Made by a program: the position numbers and the translations under genes
Part shown: piece after piece, positions 1 to 8,405 of the stretch
Numbering within the stretch: position 1 is the stretch's first letter
Layout of the letters: each line of letters starts with the position of its first letter
Notes under the pieces: model-generated
Seen by the model: only the letters and a program-made list of their open reading frames with translations
Told to the model about the DNA's origin: nothing
The model's database searches: none
Source of the DNA: Falsibacillus albus
GTDB lineage: Bacteria > Bacillota > Bacilli > Bacillales > DSM-25281
Length of the DNA: 64,000 nucleotides
Direction: 5' to 3'
Assembly: GCF_003668575.1 (NCBI RefSeq)
Contig: NZ_RCVZ01000009.1
Span: 1 to 64,000, forward strand

Positions 1-2
1 TG

Positions 3-746
3 GCCGATGTGAAAGCCATGTCAAAAAATGAAGAGAACCAATCTTCATTGGATGCAAAAGCAGCAGCAGACGCATGGATAGAGTCAACAAACACAGGCGA
101 CCAAGACATGAACAGCACGAAAGCAGGCGTGAACACGATGACCGATGTGAAAGCCATGTCAAAAAATGAAGAGAACCAATCTTCATTGGATGCAAAAGCA
201 GATGCAGACGCATGGGCAGAGTCAACAAACACAGGCGACCAAGATATGAACAGCACGAAAGCTGGCGTGAACACAATGACAGATGTAATGGCTATGTCAA
301 ACGATGAAGGGAATCAATCGTCATTGAATGCGAAAGCATATGCTGGTCTATGGGCAATGACCCAAAACGATGAAGATTCAAATAAAGCCGGGTTGAATGC
401 GATGACAGATGTAATGTTAAGCTCTATGTCCAATTCATATGATGAAAACAATTCAAGCAGTTTGTCATCAGCAGTCGACACTGGACTTTGGGTTGAGAAC
501 AACAATGATTCTTATAATAATAGCTTGAATGGTGAAGTGAAATCAGACCTTCAATTGAATCTTATGAACAGTGGCCGTTATGATCACAATTCAAGCCAAC
601 TAGGATTGAATGCGGAATTAGGATTGAGCAGCATGTCCAGCAGTGATGAAGATCGCTACATGAGTGACCTTTCCTTAAATACTTCAATCATGCTAATGCT
701 CGATTCAATGAACGAAGACGAAAACGATTCTATTTTGAATCTGTAA
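3..746 (+). CDS. acidic tandem-repeat protein, 5'-truncated by the window edge
   Basis: Function not recognised. The frame is already open at the window edge and its first visible residues (ADVKAMSKN) continue the repeat, so the true start lies upstream. Two near-identical 138-bp (46-residue) copies begin at 9 and 147, and a diverged third at 285; after that the pattern decays. Each 46-residue unit looks like two ~23-residue halves of the type S-x-N ... S-(L/T)-x-A. The protein is rich in Asn, Asp, Ser and Met, has no Cys, and shows no membrane segment. Near-identity of the first copies at DNA level suggests recent duplication. A surface, matrix or spore-layer role is possible but only inferred. 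A strong terminator follows at once. Confidence 0.75.
   Translation, partial: ADVKAMSKNEENQSSLDAKAAADAWIESTNTGDQDMNSTKAGVNTMTDVKAMSKNEENQSSLDAKADADAWAESTNTGDQDMNSTKAGVNTMTDVMAMSNDEGNQSSLNAKAYAGLWAMTQNDEDSNKAGLNAMTDVMLSSMSNSYDENNSSSLSSAVDTGLWVENNNDSYNNSLNGEVKSDLQLNLMNSGRYDHNSSQLGLNAELGLSSMSSSDEDRYMSDLSLNTSIMLMLDSMNEDENDSILNL
9..422 (+). repeat. 138-bp in-frame tandem repeat, three copies
   Basis: Copies start at 9, 147 and 285 with exact 138-bp spacing. Copies 1 and 2 differ at only a few bases; copy 3 is clearly diverged. The array probably extends upstream of the window because the sequence before position 9 matches the end of a unit. Confidence 0.85.
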
Positions 747-982
747 ACAGATGAAAACCCTGTGGATGACGATCCACAGGGTTTTTTCTTTTTGGAGATT
801 TTATTTGAATTTTCCCCCGCCATCTCCTCCACCATTTTGGCTATTGTAGAATTGAAATTTTGTTGAATCAGATTCAACGCCATGGCTCTTTTGAGTGGCA
901 TCAGGAGGTGCTGCCTTTTGCTGAAATAGATTGAAATGCCTATGATCAAAACAAGCGGAGCTCCGACGATTAGCCAAATCAT
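656..982 (-). CDS. small membrane protein of unknown function
   Basis: A 108-residue frame with one N-terminal membrane segment (about residues 2-20) followed by a basic and polar tail. The start is supported by an AGAGGAGATG ribosome binding site about 9 bases upstream. The C-terminal third is read through the terminator hairpin (residues KKKKPCGSS) and overlaps the end of the convergent repeat-protein gene by 91 bp, which is odd. The membrane segment with its ribosome binding site looks real; the C-terminal tail may be a run-on after an ancestral stop was lost. No family recognised. Confidence 0.45.
   Translation of the reverse strand: MIWLIVGAPLVLIIGISIYFSKRQHLLMPLKRAMALNLIQQNFNSTIAKMVEEMAGENSNKISKKKKPCGSSSTGFSSVYRFKIESFSSSFIESSISMIEVFKERSLM
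753..792 (+). terminator. intrinsic terminator of the repeat-protein gene
   Basis: Stem AACCCTGTGGAT / ATCCACAGGGTT with a short loop, followed by a T-run. The facing strand also has a run of T, but the minus-strand reading frame at 656-982 passes straight through it. Confidence 0.85.
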
Positions 983-1061
983 GCGATCATCTCCTCTTTG
1001 AAAGTATATGAATACATACGCAGTATTTTCTATTAAGTTTCAAATATACGACTGTGAGAAG

Positions 1062-2063
1062 TTAAAAGAGCACTTCCACGAGACCAAAGGTAACAAGCGA
1101 CAAAAGAACAGAGACGATGAAGATGGTCAGCAGCGGCCTCAGCGCTTTTTCCCTAAGTTCTTTAAAGTGTATGTTGAGGCCGAGTCCGGTCATGGCCATC
1201 GTCAAAATGAATGTCGTCACTTTGGACACACTGTCGATCATCGTTTGATTCAAAAATCCATACTGTGTCAGCAAAGTTCCCGCGAGGCTCATCAGCAAAA
1301 AGCCGAGAAGGAAATAAGGGAACTCAATTTTTGCTTCATTTCTATCATTCTCTTTTTTTCGCATCCAATAAATAAAGATCAAACTGACCGGGATTAAGAG
1401 AAGCACCCTGCCAAGCTTAGCTAGGAGAGCAAGGGCCAGTGCATCGCCGCCTGCAGGAGCTGCTGCAAGGGCGACATGTGCGATTTCATGCAGGCTGATC
1501 CCGCTCCACAATGCATAGTGATGGGTGGAGATAGGGAACCAGGAGAATAGAAGCGTATAGGAAACGGAAAAAATGGTTCCCATCATCGCGATGATGCCGA
1601 CGCTCAAAGCCGTATCCTCTTCCTTTGCCTTGACGATCGGTGCGATTGCGGCAATCGCGGCAGCACCACAAATGCCTGTGCCGACCCCAAGCAAGAGTGT
1701 GATCGATTTATCGCTTTTTAATAGTTTGCCAAGCCAAAGCATGAGAATGATTGAAAAAATGATGGAAAAGCTCCCTAATAGCAAAACAGCCGGCCCTTGG
1801 TTGACGATCATCAAAATATTCAGCTTTAAACCAAATAGAATGATAGCCAAACGGAGCAGTCTTTTTGAACTGAAATCAATCCCCGATTTTATGGCAGTCG
1901 GATAGCCGAAAAATTGCCGGAACAAAACGGCGATCAGGATGGCAGAAGCTAATGGTCCGATCATGCTGAAAAATGGCAGCTTCGCTAAAAATGTGCCGAT
2001 GACGGCAATGATAAAGGTGAAAAAAACTCCGCCCATTAGAGGGAATCGTTGTAATGTATTCAA
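1062..2063 (-). CDS. YeiH/UPF0324-family membrane protein (putative sulfate/sulfonate exporter)
   Basis: About 333 residues of mostly membrane helices, with the family hallmark run GVGTGICGAAAIAAIAP and the later segment SGISLHEIAHVALAAA. The family is annotated as a putative sulfate exporter and has around ten helices; the length fits. The frame is open to 2186, but the best start is TTG at 2063, preceded by GGAGGTG at a spacing of 8; the extra upstream residues would run into the divergent regulator. It faces a LysR regulator, the usual arrangement for yeiH/yeiE-type pairs, so control by that regulator is likely. Substrate is unproven. Confidence 0.85.
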   Translation of the reverse strand: MNTLQRFPLMGGVFFTFIIAVIGTFLAKLPFFSMIGPLASAILIAVLFRQFFGYPTAIKSGIDFSSKRLLRLAIILFGLKLNILMIVNQGPAVLLLGSFSIIFSIILMLWLGKLLKSDKSITLLLGVGTGICGAAAIAAIAPIVKAKEEDTALSVGIIAMMGTIFSVSYTLLFSWFPISTHHYALWSGISLHEIAHVALAAAPAGGDALALALLAKLGRVLLLIPVSLIFIYWMRKKENDRNEAKIEFPYFLLGFLLMSLAGTLLTQYGFLNQTMIDSVSKVTTFILTMAMTGLGLNIHFKELREKALRPLLTIFIVSVLLSLVTFGLVEVLF

Positions 2064-2177
2064 AATGTGTGACACCTCCAAATGATCTATTATCATTATA
2101 CTGCTCGTTTCGATATAATAAAAATTAATATAATCAATAGAAATCATAAGTAATAACTTATGGAAGGGATGACTACA

Positions 2178-3059
2178 ATGGAGCAAAAATATTCAGTTTT
2201 TCTGGCGGTGGCGGAAGAAAGGAGTTTTTCAAGGGCGGCGGATTCGTTGTTCATTTCCCAGCCAGCTGTGAGCCAATATGTTGCAGGGCTTGAAAAGGAG
2301 CTTGGGGCGGCATTGATCATCCGGGATCATAAAAAACTTCGACTTACGAAGGCAGGGAAGATTTTGTATGAGTACGTGGTCGAATTAAAGCAGGCACATA
2401 AAGAGATGAATCAAAAAATCCAAGGTATCCTCAACATACCTGCTGGGGAGCTCAGGATTGGCGCCAGTTATACATTCGGCGAGTACATCCTTCCGCATAC
2501 GATCTCGATTTTAATGGAGAAGTTTCCAAATATACACCCGACCATCACGATCGGAAACACGACGGAAATCGCGGCCAAGCTCCACGATGATCAATTGGAT
2601 ATCGGAATCGTCGAAGGGATGAACCTACATCAAGATCTCACCGTAATTAAATTGACAGAGGACGAAATGTACATTGCAGCGGGGAAAGATCACTCGTTGG
2701 CAGGAAAGACACGTATCACTGCGAAAGAACTGGAACACGAACGCTGGATCATACGCGAAAAAGGCTCAGGCACAAGAGAGGCGACCGATCAATTCCTAAA
2801 AAGCCAGGGGATAAAACCACTAGAATCCATGGAATGCGGCAGCACCCAGATCATCAAAGAATCCGTAGAAGCAGGGCTCGGCATCAGCCTGATCTCGCGC
2901 TGGGCCATCCGAAAAGAATACGACATGAAGCTACTGCGCATATTGAATCATAAAGACACCCCCGTCAAAAGGGACTTCTCAATCATCCGGCAGTCGGAAA
3001 AAGACTCTTCAAAAGCAATCGAAGTGTTTCAAGAAGTGCTGTTGGAATACTTTCTATGA
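2178..3059 (+). CDS. LysR-type transcriptional regulator (YeiE/CysL-like)
   Basis: 293 residues. The N-terminal winged helix (residues ~2-60, with RAADSLFISQPAVSQYVAGL) is followed by a periplasmic-binding-like effector domain. ATG 2178 is chosen over the upstream ATGs at 2160 and 2169 because GGAAGGG at 2162-2168 is 9 bases before it. It is divergent from the YeiH-type exporter, with about 115 bp between the chosen starts, and presumably activates it, as YeiE-type regulators do. The sulfur-related regulator CysL belongs to the same subfamily; which effector is used cannot be read from the sequence. Confidence 0.85.
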   Translation: MEQKYSVFLAVAEERSFSRAADSLFISQPAVSQYVAGLEKELGAALIIRDHKKLRLTKAGKILYEYVVELKQAHKEMNQKIQGILNIPAGELRIGASYTFGEYILPHTISILMEKFPNIHPTITIGNTTEIAAKLHDDQLDIGIVEGMNLHQDLTVIKLTEDEMYIAAGKDHSLAGKTRITAKELEHERWIIREKGSGTREATDQFLKSQGIKPLESMECGSTQIIKESVEAGLGISLISRWAIRKEYDMKLLRILNHKDTPVKRDFSIIRQSEKDSSKAIEVFQEVLLEYFL

Positions 3060-3092
3060 GGGGATATTTAAGTGCGGAAAAGTTAGTGGTTT

Positions 3093-3373
3093 GGCGCAAG
3101 TATTTTGATTCCAGCGCAAAAAACCCGTAGTTAGGCGCAAAAAACTTAATTTAGGCGCAAAAAATCTAAGTTGTGCGCAAAAAATCAGATTAAGGCGCAA
3201 AAAACGATGTTGCCTGCTGTCCTCATAGTCGGATGAATCTGCGCGGTAGTCCGAAACCGGCGTTAAGCGCATAAAATCTGAAAATCGCGCAAAAAACTGG
3301 AGTTAGGCGCAAAAATCTTAATTTAGGCGCAAAAAATCTGAGTTGCGCGCAATGAATCAGATTAATACGCAAA
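3093..3373. repeat. non-coding array with GCGCAAAAA core, 20-21 bp step
   Basis: GCGC cores occur at 3094, 3114, 3135, 3155, 3175 and 3195, and again at 3267, 3287, 3307, 3327 and 3347, each followed in most cases by an A-tract of 5-6 and then a variable ~10 bases. A 60-bp non-repeat interruption lies at about 3205-3262. No gene is seen in this 346-bp gap. Confidence 0.8.
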
Positions 3374-3407
3374 AAACGCTTCGCCCCAATGGGGCGAAGC
3401 GTTTTTT
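3371..3407. terminator. bidirectional intrinsic terminator
   Basis: Perfect 17-bp arms (AAAAAACGCTTCGCCCC and its complement) around an AAT loop, so both strands end in a T-run. It serves the LysR gene and the convergent MFS gene, whose stop codon is inside the hairpin. Confidence 0.9.
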
Positions 3408-4692
3408 ATTGAGCACTCGCTGTTTCTGTTTTGTCTTTTTCAAACCGACGGAACATCAGCCAATAGATGGCGGCGCTGAGCACGGCGAGGAAAGTCAGCG
3501 AAAGGAAGGTCCATTCATAGCCAAATAGGGTCGTAAGCGGGATGGACAATGGTGCGAGCGTCCGGCCGATCGTGAACCGAAGGCTGGCCGCGGCGAAATA
3601 TTGTCCCCTCATGTGTTCAGGCGCGAGCTTCGAGATGAAGCTTTGCTGGATGCCGACTGTCATCAGCTCTGCAAAGGTGAAGAAGGCCATTGCGATGATC
3701 ATTCCCCAGACGGTGCCGAATTGCCCCATCATGAAGATGGCGAGTCCGTATACGATGGAAGAGATCATAAAGACGTTCCGTTCGTAATACTTTGTCATCC
3801 ATTTTGTCACAAAAACGGTAAAAAGTGCGACGAGGAGGCCGTTTTCAGATAGGACAAAGCCGAATATCTGCTCACTCCTTAGATTCAGCGACCAATCACC
3901 GAAATGGAGGAGCGGCGCCTCTTTAATCGTTTCTTTTATATAAACAGGTATCAGCAGGTCGAGCTGCATGAAGGTCTGTGCAGCCAGGACGCCGGCGATG
4001 ATGAATAATAGAAAGGTCTTGTCGCGGATGATAACGCGGTAGTCCTTCACTTGATTCCATAATGCTTCATGCCATTTCAGTTTTTGGATCGCTTCTGCGC
4101 CGTCATTGTTGACCAAAAGAGGTGCGGTTTCTCGTGTCCATTTGAAGAGCATGAAGGCAAGCAGCATGCATACTAATCCGGATACAGCCAATAATTGAAA
4201 ACGATAGTGCACATAAAATATTCCGCCGAGCATCGGTCCGAGGACGACAGCAATGTTGATCGAAGTGTAGAAGACGGCGAAAACGTTGCTCCGCTCCTTT
4301 TCATCGACGACATCTGCGACCATTGCCTGACTGGCGGGCCAATAGACCGATCCGCACATGCCGGCAAAAGTGAAGCAAATGAAGCCGAGCGTCGCTGATT
4401 CAAGCCAAGGCGAATTGGCAAAGCCGAATACTAAAAAGGCCACACCTTGCCCGAATGCAGACAGCACCATCATTTTCTTCCTGCCGTATCGATCCGCATA
4501 ATAGCCTCCCAGCAGGTTGGCCAGCACGGAGAAGACCTGAGAGCCGATCAGCAAGATGCCGGCTTTTTCTTTTCCGAATGCTTCTGTAAAATAAATCGTC
4601 AAAAACGGGAAGAACATCCAAAATGTCAAATTCAACAGCGCTTCCCCGAATAGACGGACTTTCAAATTTCGATCCCAATCCCTGATTCTCAT
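3406..4692 (-). CDS. MFS transporter (MdtH/multidrug-efflux type)
   Basis: 428 residues with about 12 membrane helices and the MFS loop 2-3 motif GGYYADRYGRKKMM, then the domain-C type run near residues 130-150. The start at 4692 (MRIRDWDRN) follows AAGGGGTGAAAC; the longer open frame upstream to 4845 has no ribosome binding site and runs into a palindromic repeat. The sequence resembles drug:proton antiporters of the DHA1 group. It stands alone without an adjacent regulator, so the substrate cannot be named. Confidence 0.8.
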   Translation of the reverse strand: MRIRDWDRNLKVRLFGEALLNLTFWMFFPFLTIYFTEAFGKEKAGILLIGSQVFSVLANLLGGYYADRYGRKKMMVLSAFGQGVAFLVFGFANSPWLESATLGFICFTFAGMCGSVYWPASQAMVADVVDEKERSNVFAVFYTSINIAVVLGPMLGGIFYVHYRFQLLAVSGLVCMLLAFMLFKWTRETAPLLVNNDGAEAIQKLKWHEALWNQVKDYRVIIRDKTFLLFIIAGVLAAQTFMQLDLLIPVYIKETIKEAPLLHFGDWSLNLRSEQIFGFVLSENGLLVALFTVFVTKWMTKYYERNVFMISSIVYGLAIFMMGQFGTVWGMIIAMAFFTFAELMTVGIQQSFISKLAPEHMRGQYFAAASLRFTIGRTLAPLSIPLTTLFGYEWTFLSLTFLAVLSAAIYWLMFRRFEKDKTETASAQ

Positions 4693-4800
4693 AGCCGTTT
4701 CACCCCTTTGATGCTTCATAACCTTCCATATCATACTCCTCAAAAGGGTCCGGCACAAGGTCAAATTGACAAATTTCGCAAAATTAAAAACAAATAAAAA

Positions 4801-4842
4801 GGGTGGCCCCCTGGTGCCTGTCACCAGAGGGGCCACCCCTAT
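4801..4842. terminator. palindromic terminator with GGTGCCTGTCACC core
   Basis: GGGTGGCCCC / GGGGCCACCC arms flank TGGTGCCTGTCACCA. It lies 3' of the aminopeptidase gene and is a member of a family recurring across the window (15830, 25281, 25632, 30077, 38999, 39585, 49427). Confidence 0.8.
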
Positions 4843-4853
4843 CATTCATGAAA

Positions 4854-6086
4854 TTAGAATGCCCAGTCTCCGTTGCGGAATACTGGCTCAGAGCTGCCAT
4901 CCTTTGTGATTCCGTCGATGTCCATTTCAGAGGAGCCGATCATGAAATCAACGTGTGTGATGCTGTCGTTGAGTCCATTCTTTTCAAGCTCTTCCTTGGA
5001 CATCTTTTTGCCGCCTTCGATGCAGAACGCATATGCGCTTCCGATCGCCAAGTGGTTGGAGGCATTTTCATCGAACAGCGTGTTGTAGAACAAGATGTTC
5101 GACTGTGAAATCGGCGAGTTGAATGGAACCAATGCGACTTCGCCTAAGTAGTGTGAGCCTTCATCCGTTTCGACAAGGCGCTTCAATGTTTCTTCGCCTT
5201 CTTCTGCTTTTACATCGACAATACGTCCATTTTCAAATGTAAGGGAGAAGTTGTCGATGATGTTTCCGCCGTAGCTCAAAGGCTTCGTGCTGGAAACTGT
5301 TCCATTGACACCTGTCTTAAGAGGAACCGTGAAGACTTCCTCTGTCGGCATATTTGCCATGAATTCATTGTCATCGGAGTTGATGCTGCCTGCTCCAACC
5401 CAAAGGTGCCCTTCAGGAAGCTCGATCGTCAAATCTGTGCCAGGCGCTTTATAATGAAGTTTGTGATAATTTTTCCCGTTCAAATAGTCAACTTTTTCAT
5501 GAAGGGAAGCGTCATGGTCTTTCCATGCTTGAACCGGATCTTCCAAATCAGAACGCGTCGCTTTGAAAATGGCATCCCAAAGCTTATCTACTGCTTCGTT
5601 TGCATCTGCTTCAGGGAATACCTTTTTCGCCCAGTTTTCAGAAGGGACGGCAACCACTGTCCAGCTGACTTTATCGGATTGTATGTATTGGCGGTATTTA
5701 TTCAGGGCAGTACCAGCTGCCTTTTGGAAAGCGGCGATTCTTTCTCCTTCTACTCCTTTTAAAAGGTCCGGGCTTGAAGAAATGATCGACATGAAAGCTG
5801 CACCTTTTTCAGCTAAGTCTTCCATTTCCCTTGCACGCCATTCAGGAAATTCATCGAATGCTTCGCGCGGCGCCATTTCATATTTCATACGGCTGATCTG
5901 ATCATCGCCCCAGTTGACGTTCACATGCTTAGCGCCTGCTTCATAGGCCTTTTTTACGACCAAGCGAACGAACTCGGCTGCATCGATCGTTGCATTGACG
6001 ACCAATGTTTGGTTCTTTTGAATATTTACGCCGACCTTAACGGCCAATTCGGCGTATCGTTCCATTTTATCCTGGAAAGTTGTCAT
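4854..6086 (-). CDS. ampS: M29-family aminopeptidase (AmpS type)
   Basis: 410 residues, the usual length of the thermophilic-metalloprotease (M29) family. The N-terminal domain begins MTTFQDKMERYAELAVKVG and the C-terminal half carries the dinuclear-metal region (PTEEVF, LFDENASNHLAIG, THVDFMIGS), supplying the expected Glu, His and Asp ligands. It removes N-terminal residues from peptides in the cytoplasm. The start is supported by AAAAAGGAGAATTCTAT just upstream. It is monocistronic, ends at a palindromic terminator, and nothing in the neighbourhood points to a special substrate. Confidence 0.9.
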   Translation of the reverse strand: MTTFQDKMERYAELAVKVGVNIQKNQTLVVNATIDAAEFVRLVVKKAYEAGAKHVNVNWGDDQISRMKYEMAPREAFDEFPEWRAREMEDLAEKGAAFMSIISSSPDLLKGVEGERIAAFQKAAGTALNKYRQYIQSDKVSWTVVAVPSENWAKKVFPEADANEAVDKLWDAIFKATRSDLEDPVQAWKDHDASLHEKVDYLNGKNYHKLHYKAPGTDLTIELPEGHLWVGAGSINSDDNEFMANMPTEEVFTVPLKTGVNGTVSSTKPLSYGGNIIDNFSLTFENGRIVDVKAEEGEETLKRLVETDEGSHYLGEVALVPFNSPISQSNILFYNTLFDENASNHLAIGSAYAFCIEGGKKMSKEELEKNGLNDSITHVDFMIGSSEMDIDGITKDGSSEPVFRNGDWAF

Positions 6087-6210
6087 ATAGAATTCTCCTT
6101 TTTTTCAGAATGTTCTATTCTATTTTATCAGGGCTGGGAGTGGAATGGAATTGTTTTACGATTTAGAATGAGGGAAAGAGCAAATAATCTAGTATAAAAG
6201 GAGTGTATGC

Positions 6211-6564
6211 ATGTTTCAGATGAAACGGATTTATGAAGCTGCAGAGGAATCAGATGGGAAAAGAGTCCTCACCGATCGGCTTTGGCCGAGGGGGGTCTCT
6301 AAAGAAAAAGCTAAGCTGGACGAGTGGATGAAGGAAATCGCACCAAGTACGGAACTTAGGAAATCTTTCTGTCATGATCCGGAAAAATTTGATCAGTTCA
6401 GGGAAAAATATAGAGAAGAACTACAATCGGAAGAAAAAGCAGAAGCGGTTGAATCGCTCAAACGAAAAGGGGCTGAAGGAAACGTGACGCTTCTGTACGG
6501 TGCGAAAGATGAAACGTACAACCATGCTATCGTACTCAAAGAATTTTTAGAAGGAAAAAGCTGA
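6211..6564 (+). CDS. DUF488 family protein (YeaO-like)
   Basis: 117 residues with the family hallmarks VLTDRLWPRGVSKEKAKLDE near the N-terminus and LYGAKDETYNHAIVL near the C-terminus. The ribosome binding site AAAGGAGTG is 8 bases before ATG 6211. Members are small soluble proteins of unproven function, often beside stress or NO genes; here it converges on nsrR and shares its terminator. No enzymatic activity can be claimed. Confidence 0.85.
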   Translation: MFQMKRIYEAAEESDGKRVLTDRLWPRGVSKEKAKLDEWMKEIAPSTELRKSFCHDPEKFDQFREKYREELQSEEKAEAVESLKRKGAEGNVTLLYGAKDETYNHAIVLKEFLEGKS

Positions 6565-6592
6565 TCTTTGAACGATAAAGGATCAGCTTTTT
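6556..6592. terminator. bidirectional terminator between DUF488 gene and nsrR
   Basis: AAAAGCTGATC arm and its complement GATCAGCTTTT flank a 15-base loop, with T-runs on both strands. It overlaps the last codons of both convergent genes. Confidence 0.75.
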
Positions 6593-7023
6593 GATTGAAA
6601 ATATTGACGATAGGCGTCTGGATCGGCTATCAAATCGGCCAATGTATATTCGTCCAGGACGGCTAAATATGACTGCAAGGCTTTATGAAGCACATGCTTC
6701 AATCCGCACACAGGCGTGATCACGCATTGGTTGTGCTCGCGGTCGAAGCATTCCACAAGGTGGAAGTCTTCCTCGGTCTTCCGTACGGTCGAACCGATGT
6801 TGATCTGGTCAGGGGATTTTCCCAGACGGATGCCGCCGTTTCTGCCGCGGATGGTTTCGACCAGCCCCATCTTGCCCAATTCATAGGTCACCTTCATTAG
6901 ATGGTTTTTTGAAATCCCATATGCCTCCGCTATATGCTTAATATTGGCCAATTCGCCTTTTGGAAGCGTAGCTAAATATAATAAAACCCTCAAAGAGTAA
7001 TCGGAATAATTGGTTAATCTCAT
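6583..7023 (-). CDS. nsrR: NO-sensing Rrf2-family repressor NsrR
   Basis: 146 residues, the same length as B. subtilis NsrR. The winged helix (residues 1-60, YGISKNHLMKVTYELGKMG) is followed by the three iron-sulfur ligands Cys92, Cys100 and Cys106 in ECFDREHNQCVITPVC, matching the B. subtilis numbering. It carries a [4Fe-4S] cluster that is destroyed by nitric oxide, lifting repression. ATG 7023 (MRLTNYSDYS) is preferred over GTG 7032 because AAAGGTG is at the right distance. It is divergent from hmp with two matching operators between them, so it almost certainly represses hmp and perhaps itself. Confidence 0.93.
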   Translation of the reverse strand: MRLTNYSDYSLRVLLYLATLPKGELANIKHIAEAYGISKNHLMKVTYELGKMGLVETIRGRNGGIRLGKSPDQINIGSTVRKTEEDFHLVECFDREHNQCVITPVCGLKHVLHKALQSYLAVLDEYTLADLIADPDAYRQYFQSKS

Positions 7024-7050
7024 TATCATCACCTTTACCTATTATAAGCA

Positions 7051-7081
7051 TTGTGACAAATCAATGTCTAAATTTGTGACA
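7051..7081. promoter_or_regulatory. two TTGTGACA motifs (possible ResD sites)
   Basis: TTGTGACA at 7051-7058 and TTTGTGACA at 7073-7081. ResD of B. subtilis binds TTTGTGAAT-like sequences upstream of hmp and nasD, so these are plausible activator sites; the match is partial. Confidence 0.35.
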
Positions 7082-7090
7082 GATTATTTA

Positions 7091-7114
7091 AAGATATATT
7101 TTAAATATTGCTTT
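7091..7114. promoter_or_regulatory. NsrR operator 1
   Basis: AAGATATATTTTAAATATTG followed by CTTT: an A+T-rich imperfect dyad of the kind bound by NsrR, located between nsrR and hmp. Confidence 0.7.
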
Positions 7115-7137
7115 AAACCTGCTAGAGGAGTAATTTA

Positions 7138-7161
7138 AAGATGTATTCAAAATACTACTTT
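7138..7161. promoter_or_regulatory. NsrR operator 2
   Basis: AAGATGTATTCAAAATACTA followed by CTTT is very close to the general NsrR consensus (GATGYATTTNAAATRCATY). It starts 38 bp before the hmp start codon, and its centre is 47 bp from that of operator 1. Confidence 0.8.
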
Positions 7162-7175
7162 AAGGAGCGATTCAA

Positions 7176-8399
7176 ATGTTATCCCAAAAGACAATTGACA
7201 TCGTCAAATCGACTGCGCCTGTTTTGGAAGTGAAAGGTCAAGAAATTACAACCTGCTTTTATCAATTAATGTTTAACAATCACCCTGAACTTTTAAATAT
7301 CTTTAACCATGCCAACCAATCGAAGGGACGTCAACAAACGGCCTTGGCCAATACAGTATATGCAGCTGCCAAATACATCGATCAGCTTGAGGTGCTGCTG
7401 CCGGCGGTCAAACAAATTGCCCATAAGCATAGAAGCTTGGCCGTCAAGCCTGAGCATTATCCGATCGTCGGTGAATTTTTGCTGAAAGCGATCAAAGAAG
7501 TGCTCGGAGACGCGGCAACGGAAGACATCATCAACGCTTGGGCAGAAGCATATGGTGAAATTGCCAACGTCTTCATCAGCGTCGAAAAGGGGATGTACAC
7601 AGAAGCCGAAGAACAGGAGGGCGGCTGGAAGGACTTCAAGGAGTTCGTCGTAAGCGACAAAGTGAGGGAAAGCATGACGATCACTTCCTTCTACTTAAAG
7701 CCAGCAGATGGAGGTAAAGTAACGAGCTTTTTACCAGGGCAATACATCACCATCCAGGTCCAGATTCCAGGGGAAACTTACACGCTTAACCGCCAGTACA
7801 GCTTGTCCTGTGCGCCAGGAAACGAATATTACCGCATTTCCGTGAAGCGTGAAACGGAATGCATGCCTGAAGGGAAAGTATCCAACTATCTTCATGATGA
7901 AGTGAATATTGGCGATATGATAAAAGTAAGTGCTCCTGCCGGCGACTTCGTCTTGAATAGGGAAGAAAATTCACCGATTGCCTTGATCAGCGGCGGCGTC
8001 GGCATCACCCCGATGATGAGCATGCTCCAAACCATGGTGAAAAATGAATCCAAACGGGATGTTGCATTCATCCACGCAACGAGGAACGTAGATGTCCACG
8101 CATTCTTGGAAGAAGTACAGGAAGCCTGCCAGCAGCTTGAAAACGGCCGTTCCTACTTTGGCTATGAAGCAAACGAAGCAGAAAAGCAAGCCGGTGATTT
8201 TTCCGGCTACATCCAAAAAGATTTCCTGCAAAAAGTGATCCTATCGTCTGAAACAAGATGCTACGTCTGCGGGCCGAAACCGTTCATGGAAGCCGTCATC
8301 CGCCAGCTCAAAGAAATCGGCATCCCGGAAGACCGGATCCACTATGAATTCTTCGGCCCGGCCATGGTGCTTGATACAGAACCGGTGGAAGTAAAATAA
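7176..8399 (+). CDS. hmp: flavohemoglobin (nitric oxide dioxygenase)
   Basis: 407 residues, typical for Hmp. The globin domain spans about residues 1-140 (MLSQKTIDIVKSTAPVLEVKG; proximal His in KHRSLAVKPEHY). The FAD domain covers about 150-260, with the flavin-binding run LNRQYSLS. The NAD(P) domain begins at GGVGITPMMSML and ends with YVCGPKPFMEAV and HYEFFGP. It converts NO and O2 to nitrate using NAD(P)H in the cytoplasm. The ribosome binding site AAGGAG is 8 bases before ATG 7176. Divergent nsrR and two operators show NO-responsive control. Confidence 0.97.
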   Translation: MLSQKTIDIVKSTAPVLEVKGQEITTCFYQLMFNNHPELLNIFNHANQSKGRQQTALANTVYAAAKYIDQLEVLLPAVKQIAHKHRSLAVKPEHYPIVGEFLLKAIKEVLGDAATEDIINAWAEAYGEIANVFISVEKGMYTEAEEQEGGWKDFKEFVVSDKVRESMTITSFYLKPADGGKVTSFLPGQYITIQVQIPGETYTLNRQYSLSCAPGNEYYRISVKRETECMPEGKVSNYLHDEVNIGDMIKVSAPAGDFVLNREENSPIALISGGVGITPMMSMLQTMVKNESKRDVAFIHATRNVDVHAFLEEVQEACQQLENGRSYFGYEANEAEKQAGDFSGYIQKDFLQKVILSSETRCYVCGPKPFMEAVIRQLKEIGIPEDRIHYEFFGPAMVLDTEPVEVK

Positions 8400-8405
8400 A
8401 AATAG

